DNA from: Bacteroidota bacterium
Lineage (GTDB): Bacteria; Bacteroidota; Bacteroidia; B-17B0; Aurantibacillaceae
Assembly: GCA_013816615.1 (NCBI GenBank)
Contig: JACDED010000022.1
Span: forward strand, 8,823 to 44,620
Direction: 5' to 3'
Length of the DNA: 35,798 nucleotides
Shown here: piece by piece, positions 18,116 to 27,158 of the stretch
Position numbering within the stretch: position 1 is the first letter of the stretch
Layout: each line of letters begins with the position of its first letter
Notes under the pieces: model-generated
Told to the model about the DNA's origin: nothing
What the model saw: only the letters and a program-made list of their open reading frames with translations
Databases searched by the model: none
Made by a program: the position numbers and the translations under genes

Positions 18116-18123
18116 TATATTTG
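18116..18123 (+). promoter_or_regulatory. Possible -7 box for the folK-dNK gene
   Basis: TATATTTG is an exact match to TAnnTTTG and lies about 50 bases before the ATG at 18174. No TTTG box is present at the usual distance upstream, so this is half a promoter at best. Confidence 0.35.
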
Positions 18124-18173
18124 TATTTTGATTTAAAGATAGAGATAAAGTAATTTTACCGGCAAAGAATATT

Positions 18174-19262
18174 ATGAATGTAGCTTTTTTATGTTTGGGC
18201 GGAAATATTGGCAACCGGATAGAGAATCTAAATCTCACAAAAAAAGCCATTAGCCGTATTTTAGGCAAACTAACAGCTCAATCACAGGTGTACGAAACGG
18301 CAGCCTGGGGAAGTGATTCGGCTAATAAATACCTGAACCAGGTAATTAAAATACAAACCAAATTAAGCGCACAAAAACTTTTAACCAGCGCATTGGCTAT
18401 TGAAAAAAGTCTTGGCCGAAAAAGAGGAGTAACAAAAAATAACGATAGAACTATTGATATTGACGTGCTGTTTTTTAATTCGGAAATAATTAAGGATAAA
18501 AATATCCAGATCCCGCACCCTCGTTTACACATGCGCAACTTTGTTTTAAAACCACTAAATGATATTGCAGCCGGTTTTATTCATCCTGAATTAAAAAAAT
18601 CTATCGCTGTTCTATTAAAAAACAGTAAAGATAAATTATCGGTAAAAAAATATGATGGAATAAAAAGCCTTAAATACATTTGTATTGAAGGTAATATTGG
18701 ATCCGGAAAAACCACGCTGGCAAAGGTGTTAGCGAAAAAATTAAGTGCACACTTTTTGCCTGAAGAGTTTGAAGATAATCCGCTATTACCGTTATTTTAC
18801 GAAAATAAAAAACTTTTTGCTTTTCCTTTAGAATACAGTTTTTTAGTGAGCCGTTTTAAACAATTAAATCAAACATTAAAAACAGAAAAAAAATTAGTTG
18901 TAAGCGATTATAGCTTATACAAATGTTTATGGTTTGCGAAAAATAATTTAGCAAAAAAAGATTTTACCCTTTTTAAGAAACAGTTTAAGCTTATTGCTGA
19001 GCAACTACCAAAACCCGACCTGATGGTTTATTTAAATACAACAACTAAAAATTTAAAACAAAATATAAAAAAACGTGGCAGAAAATACGAGCAAAGTATT
19101 TCTGAAGACTATTTAAACAATATCAGTGCGCAATATGATAAGGGTTTTGCTAAAATAAATGATATAAAAACACTACGCATAACAGTTAATACGTACCATC
19201 AAAAGCTTGAAGAAGCGTCTGTACAGGCGATTAATAACTTTATAAAAGAAAATTTTGGCTAA
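18174..19262 (+). CDS. folK: Fused HPPK (FolK) - deoxynucleoside kinase
   Basis: The protein has 362 residues and two enzymes in one chain. Residues 1-135 are 6-hydroxymethyl-7,8-dihydropterin pyrophosphokinase: FLCLGGNIGNR at the start and NDRTIDIDVLFF at 90-101, with D95 and D97 binding magnesium, and IPHPRLHMRNFVLKPL. HPPK makes the activated pterin for folate synthesis. Residues 165-362 are a deoxynucleoside kinase: a P-loop GNIGSGKTT at 173-181, the LEYSFLVSRFKQ helix, the DYS motif (equivalent to the DRS arginine motif but with Tyr), and the lid region KKRGRKYEQSISEDYL. dNKs phosphorylate salvaged deoxynucleosides. This fusion is known in Bacteroidota. The dNK specificity cannot be read with certainty. 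Both domains look intact. Confidence 0.9.
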   Translation: MNVAFLCLGGNIGNRIENLNLTKKAISRILGKLTAQSQVYETAAWGSDSANKYLNQVIKIQTKLSAQKLLTSALAIEKSLGRKRGVTKNNDRTIDIDVLFFNSEIIKDKNIQIPHPRLHMRNFVLKPLNDIAAGFIHPELKKSIAVLLKNSKDKLSVKKYDGIKSLKYICIEGNIGSGKTTLAKVLAKKLSAHFLPEEFEDNPLLPLFYENKKLFAFPLEYSFLVSRFKQLNQTLKTEKKLVVSDYSLYKCLWFAKNNLAKKDFTLFKKQFKLIAEQLPKPDLMVYLNTTTKNLKQNIKKRGRKYEQSISEDYLNNISAQYDKGFAKINDIKTLRITVNTYHQKLEEASVQAINNFIKENFG

Positions 19263-19285
19263 TATATTCAAAAAAATTACATTTA
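19254..19285 (+). promoter_or_regulatory. Possible promoter of the OmpA-family gene
   Basis: TTTG (19254-19257), 20 bases, then TACATTTA (19278-19285), one mismatch from the Bacteroidota consensus. The -33 box overlaps the end of folK. The ATG follows at 19299. Confidence 0.45.
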
Positions 19286-19298
19286 GTTAATATTTATA

Positions 19299-21191
19299 AT
19301 GAAGAGTTTCCTCATTTTTTTAATTACATTTTTTTATTCCGCTTTTTTAACGGGTCAAATTACAATTATTGGCCATGCTGAATTCAATAGCACACCCTTA
19401 ATAAATACAACCATTGTTATAAAACAGGATGGCCTTGTAAAAGAAACATTTTATACAAAAACAAAATCAGATTTTACTTTAAAGCTAACCTTTGATAAAA
19501 ATTACCAGGTATACTTTAGCAATACAAAATACCAAACTTTATTTTTGGAAGTAAAAGCGGATGATATTCCAAAAGAAAAGCAGGATATTAATATGGTGCA
19601 CGAACTCAATATTCCCTTTGTGCTTAGAACTGATCAAGACATTGATACCAACGTTTTTAAAAAAGCTTTTTGTAAAATATTTTTTGACGGCAGGTCCAAA
19701 ATGATAGCAGATACCGCCTACACAAACACATTCAACAAAAGTGTTATAAAAAAACAAACACAAGAGCCCACTACTACGAACACTACAGTTGAAATTCCGG
19801 TAATGCTTGCCGGGCGTATTTGTTTAAATAAAAACACAAACTTACCGGTTGTTAACCAGGTAATAACTTTACTGGATAAAAGTGGTAAGGTTTTAAAAAC
19901 CACAGCCACTAACCGTTTTGGCGCATTTGCATTTACAGGTGTTAAGGCTTCTGAAGTTTCTAAGATCAAACTTAACATTAAGGATGCAGAAAATGCTACT
20001 GCAAAATTCACGCTATTCAATTCAAATAAAGTTGCCGTTTCAGAAGCAAAACCGGCAAGTAACGGATACGAATGGGTTTTAAAGCCCGAAGAATTAAAGA
20101 ACATGATCAATAACCAATACGTAAGTAATATTGGTGGTAAATTAGTATTAACATCAGGACAACAGAAAAAATTCTTTTCAAATAAAACCGTTTACTTATG
20201 CAATAAACATAATACTATTATTAAAAAAACAACCTCGAATGTTTTGGGAGCATTTGTTTTTGAAGATATCAGACCTGATGACACTTACTTTATAGGGGTT
20301 GATACAAAAGAAGTTGGCAGCGGCGAAAAGCTCGATTTTTTAAATAAAGATGATAATTACATAAAGCATTTTGATACAATTGCCGGTATAAGAAGGTCGT
20401 TAAAAATAAATACAAACTACAACAACCTTTTTAATTCTATCTCTATCAGCGATGATGAAATGAAAATGAATGTAAATGCAAAAGTGTATGGCGATCAAAA
20501 TACTCCTTTAGGAAAAATAAAGATCATTTTATTAAATGAAAATTACCTTGTAATTGACAGCGTTTTAACAGATGATCTGGGAGCTTTTAAATTTAAATAC
20601 CTCCCATTCTTAAAGCGTTTTTATTTAAGCGCCAATAATTCAGACAATGCTTTAGATGCTTTTAAAAACATTTTAGTTTATACTTTAGATGATAAATTAG
20701 TGAAGATAATTACAAATGAAAAAGGCAAGCGCTTTATTTACAAACCTATTGATGCCGAAATAAATCAAATTAAAGATCTTGAAATGGATGATCCATGGTT
20801 AGACCTCATGGGTAGTAATAAACCTAAAAAAAGCAGCAGTACTATTATTGAGAATATTTTATTCGAGACCAACAAAACAGATCTGTTGCCACAGGCAAAA
20901 GAAGTATTAAATAAAGTGATCTTAGTATTAAACACTAATAAAACAATTAAGATAGAAATTAGCGCGCATACGGATAGCAAAGGAACTGATGCTGATAATT
21001 TAAAACTTAGTCAGCTAAGAGCAAAAACAGCTTTAACATACGTTACTGCTGCAGGTGTTGATGCCGACAGAATAATCTCTATTGGTTATGGAGAAGGAAA
21101 ATTATTAAATAAATGTAAAGATAACACGCCTTGCAGCGAAATAGAACACGCACAAAACCGACGTGTTGAATTTAAAATATTAGAAAATTAA
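19299..21191 (+). CDS. OmpA-family outer-membrane protein with repeated beta-sandwich domains
   Basis: The protein has 630 residues. Signal peptide 1-20 (ending FLTGQ). Residues 20-500 contain several carboxypeptidase-regulatory or Cna-B-like segments, each with a (V/L)xxTxxNxxGAFxF pattern: ATNRFGAFAFTGV, TTSNVLGAFVFEDI, LTDDLGAFKFKYL. Residues 520-630 form an OmpA-like peptidoglycan-binding domain: ENILFETNKTDLLPQAKEVL, ISAHTDSKGTDADNLKLSQLRA and IGYGEGKL, ending QNRRVEFKI. Such proteins sit at the outer membrane and tether it to peptidoglycan. The gene lies 36 bases after folK and 8 bases before gldC, so it is probably co-transcribed with gldC. Confidence 0.85.
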   Translation: MKSFLIFLITFFYSAFLTGQITIIGHAEFNSTPLINTTIVIKQDGLVKETFYTKTKSDFTLKLTFDKNYQVYFSNTKYQTLFLEVKADDIPKEKQDINMVHELNIPFVLRTDQDIDTNVFKKAFCKIFFDGRSKMIADTAYTNTFNKSVIKKQTQEPTTTNTTVEIPVMLAGRICLNKNTNLPVVNQVITLLDKSGKVLKTTATNRFGAFAFTGVKASEVSKIKLNIKDAENATAKFTLFNSNKVAVSEAKPASNGYEWVLKPEELKNMINNQYVSNIGGKLVLTSGQQKKFFSNKTVYLCNKHNTIIKKTTSNVLGAFVFEDIRPDDTYFIGVDTKEVGSGEKLDFLNKDDNYIKHFDTIAGIRRSLKINTNYNNLFNSISISDDEMKMNVNAKVYGDQNTPLGKIKIILLNENYLVIDSVLTDDLGAFKFKYLPFLKRFYLSANNSDNALDAFKNILVYTLDDKLVKIITNEKGKRFIYKPIDAEINQIKDLEMDDPWLDLMGSNKPKKSSSTIIENILFETNKTDLLPQAKEVLNKVILVLNTNKTIKIEISAHTDSKGTDADNLKLSQLRAKTALTYVTAAGVDADRIISIGYGEGKLLNKCKDNTPCSEIEHAQNRRVEFKILEN

Positions 21192-21199
21192 TTAATAGC

Positions 21200-21523
21200 A
21201 TGAAGACCTCTGAAATTAAATTTAAAGTAACAGTTGACGAAAATAATTTACCCACTAAAATTGAATGGGATGCGCCCGATTCAGGCGAAAAAAGCACTTG
21301 TAAAAGCGTTATGATAGCGCTTTGGGACGAAAAAGAAAACAACACATTACGCATTGATCTGTGGACCAAAGAAATGATGGTGGATGAAATGAAAAAATTC
21401 TACCATCAAAATGTAATGACCTTAACAGATACTTATTTACGTGCAACAGGCGATACAAAAACCGCAGATAGCGTAAAAGCTATTTTTAACCAAGTTGGAA
21501 AAGATATTGGGGTATTGAAGTAA
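21200..21523 (+). CDS. gldC: Gliding motility protein GldC
   Basis: The protein has 107 residues and no signal peptide. The sequence follows GldC of gliding Flavobacteria along its whole length: EIKFKVTVDENNLPTKIEWDAP, ALWDEKENNTLRIDLWTKEMMVDEMKKFYHQ and LTDTYLRATGDTKTADSVKAIF. GldC is a small cytoplasmic protein found beside or among gliding and type IX secretion genes; loss reduces but does not abolish motility in model species. It is also present in many non-gliding Bacteroidota, so it does not prove gliding. The start is 8 bases after the OmpA-family stop. Confidence 0.92.
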   Translation: MKTSEIKFKVTVDENNLPTKIEWDAPDSGEKSTCKSVMIALWDEKENNTLRIDLWTKEMMVDEMKKFYHQNVMTLTDTYLRATGDTKTADSVKAIFNQVGKDIGVLK

Positions 21524-21530
21524 TTCCTGC

Positions 21531-21610
21531 GTCATTCCGGCCTTGAGCCGGAATCTCAGCTCTCTTTAGAATTGTTTAGTTCTGAGACCCTGAATCAAGT
21601 TCAGGGTGAC
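21531..21610. repeat. Three-way palindromic repeat element after gldC
   Basis: Two hairpins, ATTCCGGC/GCCGGAAT (21534-21541, 21547-21554; loop CTTGA) and CCCTGAA/TTCAGGG (21588-21594, 21600-21606; loop TCAAG), flank a central pairing TCTCAG/CTGAGA (21554-21559, 21582-21587). The whole is closed by GTCA/TGAC at the edges. The element lies 8 bases after the gldC stop, between convergent genes. It resembles REP-like intergenic elements. Confidence 0.7.
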
Positions 21611-21639
21611 AGTTTATTAGTAATAAATTCTTTATGTGT

Positions 21640-22182
21640 TTAAGACTTCTCGTTCGTCTCAAAAAAACTAAAATTCACATTACCATAACTTCTTTTTTGA
21701 ACAAAACCCTGTAAGGTTTCCAGGTTAGTTCTTGGTCCGTGTTCAATAATTAAAATTCCGTTTTCATTTAATAATTGTTTCTCCATTACCAATTGGTGAA
21801 TGGTTGGTATATTTTCTAGATCGTAAGGTGGATCAGCAAAGATCAGATCGAATTTCTGATTACAATTCTTTAAAAAATCAAATACATCACTTTTAATTGT
21901 ATCGATATTGAGTTTTAATTCTTTACTGGTGGCTTTTAAAAAGCCAACGCATTTAAAATTTTTATCTACTGCTAAAATATCATTACTTCCTCTTGATGCA
22001 AACTCTAAAGAAATATGACCGGTTCCGCTAAAAAGATCCAGCACTTTTGTCTCGTCATAATTGATCTTATTATTAAGCATGTTAAACAAACCTTCTTTTG
22101 CAAAATCGGTTGTAGGCCTTAGCGGCAGGTCTTTGGGCACTTTTATTACCCTGCCTTTGTGGGTTCCGTTTATGATACGCAC
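21640..22182 (-). CDS. rsmD: 16S rRNA (guanine966-N2)-methyltransferase RsmD
   Basis: The protein has 180 residues, the normal family length. It opens MRIINGTHKGRVIKVPKDLPLRPTTDFAKEGLFNML, the RsmD signature. The S-adenosylmethionine site LDLFSGTGHISLE is at 49-60 and the catalytic DPPY at 117-120. It methylates G966 of 16S rRNA on the small subunit. The start overlaps the end of the DUF3822 gene by 13 bases, so the two are translationally linked; DUF3822 next to rsmD is a common arrangement in Bacteroidota. Confidence 0.95.
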   Translation of the reverse strand: MRIINGTHKGRVIKVPKDLPLRPTTDFAKEGLFNMLNNKINYDETKVLDLFSGTGHISLEFASRGSNDILAVDKNFKCVGFLKATSKELKLNIDTIKSDVFDFLKNCNQKFDLIFADPPYDLENIPTIHQLVMEKQLLNENGILIIEHGPRTNLETLQGFVQKRSYGNVNFSFFETNEKS

Positions 22183-23027
22183 AGGTGTTGATTTAATAAA
22201 GTAAAATAAAAGTGTTTAGGTAATGTTTGCAGTTCAGCATCCAATTTTATGTCAGGGTTATGTACAACAAAGTTTACTTGTTTAATATACTTTTTTATAC
22301 TTAAAATTAAACTATCATCGGTTTGCACCTGCCCGCTTATCACCAATTTAATTTGTAATGGATTTAAATTAAATTGTTCCATCATAAACAATAGGTAATA
22401 CAAAATATCTTCGTTGTTCTCGTAATTAAATACATTATAAAAAAGAAGGTCGTTCTTTTCTTTTGCTGCAATTTCGATCAGATCATCATTTATGGTTAAA
22501 AATAAATTGTCGTTAATTAAAGAATGATTATTAAAAAACAATTCATTATTAATAGCGCCTGCGTGTTTTATAATAGCATGAGAAAACACCCGTTCAAGGG
22601 CCTGCACTAATTCATTATCGAAAACATAACAAAATTTTACATTCTTAATAGTATGTGCCAAAGGATTTTTAACTTCGGCTATACCTGATGAAAAAGAAAG
22701 AAATTCCTTAAGATCGTTTGAATTGGAATAAGCTTCGGGAACAATAGTAAAATCTTTATTTAAAACAGATACAATTACTTTTTCAAATTTTTTTTGGGCC
22801 AATTGATAATTGTTGAGTAAAAAAACAATTTTTTCACCAAACGTTTGAGCCGTGCCGAGCGTATTGTTTATTGTTACGTGACCAATTTGTATAACATTTT
22901 TAAAATTATTTGATGAAACAGCAAACATAAAAGAGCTTTGGCTTATAAAAAGAGATAAAGATATTGCATCACCTACAACAGCCTTATTCGTTAATACCTG
23001 CTTTTCTTTATAATATTCGCCCAACAT
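22170..23027 (-). CDS. DUF3822 family protein
   Basis: The protein has 285 residues and no signal peptide. It begins with a beta-rich stretch (DAISLSLFISQSSFMFAVSS). HAIIKHAGAINNELFFNNHSL and DLLFYNVFNYENNEDILYYLLFMMEQFNLNP are the best conserved parts of DUF3822, an uncharacterised Bacteroidota family with an actin/hexokinase-like fold prediction. It overlaps rsmD by 13 bases. Its role is unknown; the fixed pairing with rsmD suggests a link with ribosome assembly or simply shared expression. Confidence 0.8.
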   Translation of the reverse strand: MLGEYYKEKQVLTNKAVVGDAISLSLFISQSSFMFAVSSNNFKNVIQIGHVTINNTLGTAQTFGEKIVFLLNNYQLAQKKFEKVIVSVLNKDFTIVPEAYSNSNDLKEFLSFSSGIAEVKNPLAHTIKNVKFCYVFDNELVQALERVFSHAIIKHAGAINNELFFNNHSLINDNLFLTINDDLIEIAAKEKNDLLFYNVFNYENNEDILYYLLFMMEQFNLNPLQIKLVISGQVQTDDSLILSIKKYIKQVNFVVHNPDIKLDAELQTLPKHFYFTLLNQHLCVS

Positions 23028-23135
23028 CCGGTAACAAATCTAAGGTATTCTTAAAAATAAAAAACTTTTTTTTTAAACTCATTAAACCTTTTCCTTTTTT
23101 CACCATCATAGATTAAAATATTAAAACTTTAAAAC

Positions 23136-24071
23136 ATGAAAACTTCAAAAATCTATTTAGTCCTGGTTGCAGCTTTAGTGGCCTTTTCTATAGCATTTAC
23201 ATCTTGCCGCAAAAAAGATAAAAACCCTGTAGAGGAGCCTGATAATGAGCAAACAACCGCAACAGATAACAACTTAGCTGAAACTACTTCCAGCGATATT
23301 GAATCGATGGGAAGCCAGGTAGGCGAAAACGGCACATTGTCTACTTATAGATCCAACGGCTCTTCAACAGGCAATGGGATCGTCTCCATCGCTCCGTGTG
23401 CTACTCTTAGTGGTATTGGCACCGGAACAGTGACCGTAGATTTTGGCACAACCGGCTGTATAGGTACTGATGGCAGGGTTCGTACAGGTAAATTATTCTT
23501 TGATTTTTCTGCATCAAGCCCTACTACCTCTATTTATTATCGTAATCCGGGTTTTAGCATGAAAGTTACTGCATTAAATTATGTTGTAGATGGATACCAG
23601 GTTACTATTAATAACAAGGTGATTACTAATACTACACCGGCTGGTGCTCCTGTGGGTACAAACCTTACATGGTCAATTGCTGCAAACATATCAATTGTTA
23701 AACCAAATAATGCAGGTACTGTTTCGTGGAGTTGCAACCGTACTAAAGAACTTATTAATACAAGTGATCCCCTTTGCTATAGTGGCCAAACTAATCCAAT
23801 TAACTGGACAAAAGCTAAAGTAAAACTAAATGGTTCAGCAACGGGTACAAATGCAAAAAATGAAAATTTTACTGCAACAGCTACAGATCTTGTAAGAGAT
23901 TTTACTTGTGCGCCTGATGTTGCTCACCCGCACCGCCACCCATTTGTAAGTGGTACTATTTCTTATACTCCCGGCAGTCGGCCAACACGCTTGATCGATT
24001 TTGGTAGCGGCACCTGTGATCTTGTTGGTACAATCACCATCAATAGTCAGACATATGCGTTCAATTTCTAA
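23136..24071 (+). CDS. Lipoprotein of unknown function
   Basis: The protein has 311 residues. A type II signal peptide ends in the lipobox AFTSC (Cys at about 24), followed by RKKDKNP and an acidic, Thr-rich linker typical of Bacteroidota surface lipoproteins. The rest is Gly/Thr/Ser-rich and beta-stranded (GIGTGTVTVDFGTTGCIGTDG, FDFGSGTCDL near the end), with an HPHRHPF cluster at about 275-281 that could bind metal. Several Cys residues may form disulphides. I do not recognise the family. It stands alone with a strong terminator 22 bases after the stop. Confidence 0.8.
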   Translation: MKTSKIYLVLVAALVAFSIAFTSCRKKDKNPVEEPDNEQTTATDNNLAETTSSDIESMGSQVGENGTLSTYRSNGSSTGNGIVSIAPCATLSGIGTGTVTVDFGTTGCIGTDGRVRTGKLFFDFSASSPTTSIYYRNPGFSMKVTALNYVVDGYQVTINNKVITNTTPAGAPVGTNLTWSIAANISIVKPNNAGTVSWSCNRTKELINTSDPLCYSGQTNPINWTKAKVKLNGSATGTNAKNENFTATATDLVRDFTCAPDVAHPHRHPFVSGTISYTPGSRPTRLIDFGSGTCDLVGTITINSQTYAFNF

Positions 24072-24093
24072 CAAACTAAATAAATAAAAGTTG

Positions 24094-24124
24094 AAAAGCC
24101 ATCCGTAACAGGGTGGCTTTTTTA
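24094..24124 (+). terminator. Rho-independent terminator after the lipoprotein gene
   Basis: AAAAGCCATCC (24094-24104) pairs with GGGTGGCTTTT (24111-24121) with one wobble, around loop GTAACA, followed by TT ATTT. It shows that the helicase coding region must begin downstream of it. Confidence 0.85.
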
Positions 24125-24160
24125 TTTAATTTAGAGGGCTTCGTAAATTTATATTCTGAA

Positions 24161-25585
24161 ATGTCCAAAATAATTTTGCCACACGATTTTGAAAAAATAG
24201 TTTCAGGATATTTACCATTTATTGCAAACGCAGATCAAAAGATCGCAATAAAAAAGATCTCTGAATTTATTTTTAATCCCGATGAACGTGGTGTGTTTAT
24301 TTTAAGAGGTTATGCCGGAACGGGTAAAACAAATTTAATTTCTGCATTTACAAAAGCTTTACCAAATATAAAATGGCGTAGTGTTTTATTAGCTCCAACA
24401 GGCCGTGCAGCAAAGGTGTTGGGTATGTATTCACAAAAACCAGCACAAACCATTCATAAAAAAATATTCAGGAAACAAATTGGCGCGGATGGTACTTTTT
24501 ATTTTTCACTGGCCGAAAATTTACACAAGAATACGTTGTTTATTGTTGATGAAGCATCTATGATAAGTGCTGATTCAGGTGGAGAAAGTTTATTGAACAG
24601 TTTGCTCGAAAATTTATTTGAATACATTTACAGCGGCGATAATTGCAAACTTATTCTTATTGGTGATACAGCTCAGCTGCCACCTGTTGGCAGTATTGAA
24701 AGCCCGGCATTGAGCGAAGACTATTTAAAAAGTGCTTTTCATTTAAACATTAATTTTTTTGAATTAAAAGAAGTTGCAAGACAACGTTTAGAAAGCGAAA
24801 TTTTATTGAACGCAACCCATATCAGAAACAATATTGGCAACAAGGTTTTTGAATTTCCGAAATTTATTTGTGGTAAAGATCTTATTAATTTGCCAGGCGA
24901 TGAATTGGAAGATCAGATAAACGCTGCTATTTCAAAGTATGGTGAAGAAAATGTAGTGATCATTACACGCAGCAATAAAAGAGCAAATCTTTTTAATCAG
25001 AGTTTCAGGAACAGGATAAAATTGTATGAGGAAGACCTTTGTGCAGGAGATAAAATAATGATCGTGAAAAATAATTATTTTTGGTTGCCCGAAAATAATG
25101 GTGAAGCAGGTTTTATTGCAAACGGCGACATGGTAGAAATTACACGCATTGTAAAACGTGAAAATTTATACGGCCTGGATTTTTGCGAGTGCCAGGTAAG
25201 ATTTATTGATTATCCAAACCTGGCAGAATTGCAGGTGAAGATAATTACCAACTCACTCTTTTCAGATAATCCTGCCTTAACACAGGAAGAGCAAAAACAT
25301 TTGTTTGAAGCTGTAATGGCCGATGTAAGCCATGAGCCAGCCAAAGGCATACGTATGGCCTATTTAAAAAACAGTCCGTATTACAACGCATTACAGGTAA
25401 AATTCAGTTATGCTATAACTTGCCACAAGTCACAGGGCGGCCAATGGCCAGTGGTATTCATAGATCAGGGTTATTTAAAAGAAGAAAATATTGATGAGGG
25501 TTTCCTGCGATGGCTGTATACAGCCATAACAAGAGCAACTGAAAAAGTATACCTTATTAACTTTAACGCATTGTTTTTTAATTAG
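24161..25585 (+). CDS. RecD/PIF1-like superfamily 1B DNA helicase
   Basis: The protein has 474 residues from the ATG at 24161. An earlier in-frame GTG at 24113 lies inside the preceding terminator stem and would add MAFLFNLEG, which is not family-like, so it is rejected. Motifs: Walker A GYAGTGKT at 50-57, motif Ia LLAPTGRAAKVL, Walker B VDEAS at 129-133, motif III GDTAQLPPVG at 168-177, ITCHKSQGGQWPVVFID near residue 425, and the C-terminal LYTAITRATEKVYLI. This is an ATP-driven 5'-3' DNA helicase of the RecD2/PIF1 type, lacking the long N-terminal domains of RecD2. It acts in DNA repair or replication; the exact pathway is unknown. Confidence 0.9.
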   Translation: MSKIILPHDFEKIVSGYLPFIANADQKIAIKKISEFIFNPDERGVFILRGYAGTGKTNLISAFTKALPNIKWRSVLLAPTGRAAKVLGMYSQKPAQTIHKKIFRKQIGADGTFYFSLAENLHKNTLFIVDEASMISADSGGESLLNSLLENLFEYIYSGDNCKLILIGDTAQLPPVGSIESPALSEDYLKSAFHLNINFFELKEVARQRLESEILLNATHIRNNIGNKVFEFPKFICGKDLINLPGDELEDQINAAISKYGEENVVIITRSNKRANLFNQSFRNRIKLYEEDLCAGDKIMIVKNNYFWLPENNGEAGFIANGDMVEITRIVKRENLYGLDFCECQVRFIDYPNLAELQVKIITNSLFSDNPALTQEEQKHLFEAVMADVSHEPAKGIRMAYLKNSPYYNALQVKFSYAITCHKSQGGQWPVVFIDQGYLKEENIDEGFLRWLYTAITRATEKVYLINFNALFFN

Positions 25586-25680
25586 TTACAAGCGACTTAA
25601 CAATTGCTTTTTGAAAATATATTAGTAAACCTATGGTATTTTCCGAAATTTTTCCTATTTTTATTCGATTAAAACCCTAA

Positions 25681-26622
25681 ATGAGAAAAGTACTTTTTTT
25701 AATTTCCTTACTTTCTTTTATACTAATTACTGAGGCTCAGAATTTTACACGTCCTGGTGATTGGAAAAAATACAGGAAGGAAATTTTTGTTACAGGTGGT
25801 ACTTCTAATTTTTTAGGTGATCTTGGTGGACGTGATCAAATAGGAAAAGATTATAGTCCTGTTGATCTGGAACTTTCTCAAACAAAAACAGCATTTGGTG
25901 TAGGCTACAGATATAAATTAGATACCTGGATAAATCTTACTGCAAAATTTAATTATTTAATTGTAAAAGGCGACGATGCTTTAACGCAGGAACCTTTTAG
26001 AAATAACCGTAACCTTAATTTTAAATCTAATATTTTTGAATTAGCTGGTAGAATTGAGATCGGTTATCAAAGTAGTAAAAGCAGGAACCGTTATGGTATT
26101 AAACGAACTTTAAGTAAAAGAACAAAAGGCCTTACTCATGCAGCATTTGCTTTTATTGGTGTTGGTGGTTTTTACTACAATCCAAAAGGCCGTATGAGTA
26201 ACGGAAAATATGTAAAGCTTATCTCTTTACACACCGAAGGACAAGGCTTACCCGGTGGTCCTAAAAAATATACAAATTATAGTGTTTGCATTCCTATTGG
26301 TTTATTTTATAAATGTACTATCAATAAACAGTGGAGCGTTGGCCTTGAAGCCGCCTGGCGCAAAACATTTACAGATTATATTGATGATGTTGGTACAAGT
26401 TATTATGATCCCATTGCTTTAACCGAAGCTTACGGCCCGTTATCTGCAACTATGTCCGATCCAAACAAAGGCCTTATTTACGGAGCAACATCGCCGGATG
26501 GTTCTGGAGTTGCTGCACAACGTGGTGATAGACAAAAAGATTCTTACGTTTCAGTTGAATTAACCGTAGGCTACATTTTTAAACAAAAACGTAAGCGCGC
26601 AAGGTTAAGAAGTAAGTTCTAG
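25681..26622 (+). CDS. Outer-membrane beta-barrel protein, DUF6089/PorG-like
   Basis: The protein has 313 residues. Signal peptide 1-19 (ending LITEA|QN). The mature part opens with KEIFVTGGTSNFLGDLGG, then the strand pattern GVGYRYKLDTWINLTAKFNYLIVKGDD and RNLNFKSNIFELAGRIEIGYQ. This GxSNFxGDxG ... RNLxFxxxIxE layout is shared with DUF6089, the family of the type IX component PorG. It ends in alternating strands and a basic tail (FKQKRKRARLRSK). PorG-type proteins sit in the outer membrane with the PorK/N ring. Because DUF6089-like barrels have many paralogs, PorG itself is only a possibility. Confidence 0.75.
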   Translation: MRKVLFLISLLSFILITEAQNFTRPGDWKKYRKEIFVTGGTSNFLGDLGGRDQIGKDYSPVDLELSQTKTAFGVGYRYKLDTWINLTAKFNYLIVKGDDALTQEPFRNNRNLNFKSNIFELAGRIEIGYQSSKSRNRYGIKRTLSKRTKGLTHAAFAFIGVGGFYYNPKGRMSNGKYVKLISLHTEGQGLPGGPKKYTNYSVCIPIGLFYKCTINKQWSVGLEAAWRKTFTDYIDDVGTSYYDPIALTEAYGPLSATMSDPNKGLIYGATSPDGSGVAAQRGDRQKDSYVSVELTVGYIFKQKRKRARLRSKF

Positions 26623-26654
26623 TACTTTTTATTCACTATTCAAATTTATATTTT

Positions 26655-27158
26655 ATGAATTTCACATTAAGGCCCTGGACGGTCAAGGACCTGGAGAGCC
26701 TTGTAAAATATGGCAATAATAATAACATTGCAAAATTTATGACCGATAAATTTCCACATCCATATACACTTGAAAAAGGAAAACAATTTATTGAATTTGC
26801 AACAAGTCATAAACCTGTTCGTTTGTTTGCGGTTGAAATTAACGGAGAAGCTTGTGGTGGTATTGGCATTCATCCACAAGATGATATTCACTGTAAGAAC
26901 GCTGAATTGGGTTATTGGCTTGGTGAACCATTTTGGGGACAGGGTATAATAAGCAAAGCAATAATACAAATGGTAGATCATGGTTTTATGAATTTTGATA
27001 TCACACGCATTTTTGCAAGACCATTCGGAACAAATGCGGCATCACAAAAAGTATTAGAAAAAGCAGGTTTTAAACTTGAAGCGCGCTTTGAAAAAACCTT
27101 ATATAAAAACGGTATTTATCTTGATGAACTTATCTATTCGGTAAATAAAAAAAACTAA
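26655..27158 (+). CDS. GNAT acetyltransferase, RimJ/RimL type
   Basis: The protein has 167 residues, cytoplasmic. It has the full Acetyltransf_3 layout: LRPWTVKDLESLVKYGNNNNIAKFM, AELGYWLGEPFWGQGIISKAI (acetyl-CoA loop with GxGxxxxAI) and ARPFGTNAASQKVLEKAGFKLEARF. Enzymes of this group transfer acetyl from acetyl-CoA to an N-terminus or a small molecule; the substrate here is unknown. It starts 32 bases after the barrel gene and may be read with it. Confidence 0.9.
   Translation: MNFTLRPWTVKDLESLVKYGNNNNIAKFMTDKFPHPYTLEKGKQFIEFATSHKPVRLFAVEINGEACGGIGIHPQDDIHCKNAELGYWLGEPFWGQGIISKAIIQMVDHGFMNFDITRIFARPFGTNAASQKVLEKAGFKLEARFEKTLYKNGIYLDELIYSVNKKN

Noticed and set aside
24113-24160. Upstream GTG start for the helicase
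   Set aside because: It falls inside the stem of the lipoprotein terminator and adds residues that do not look like the family; the ATG at 24161 is used.
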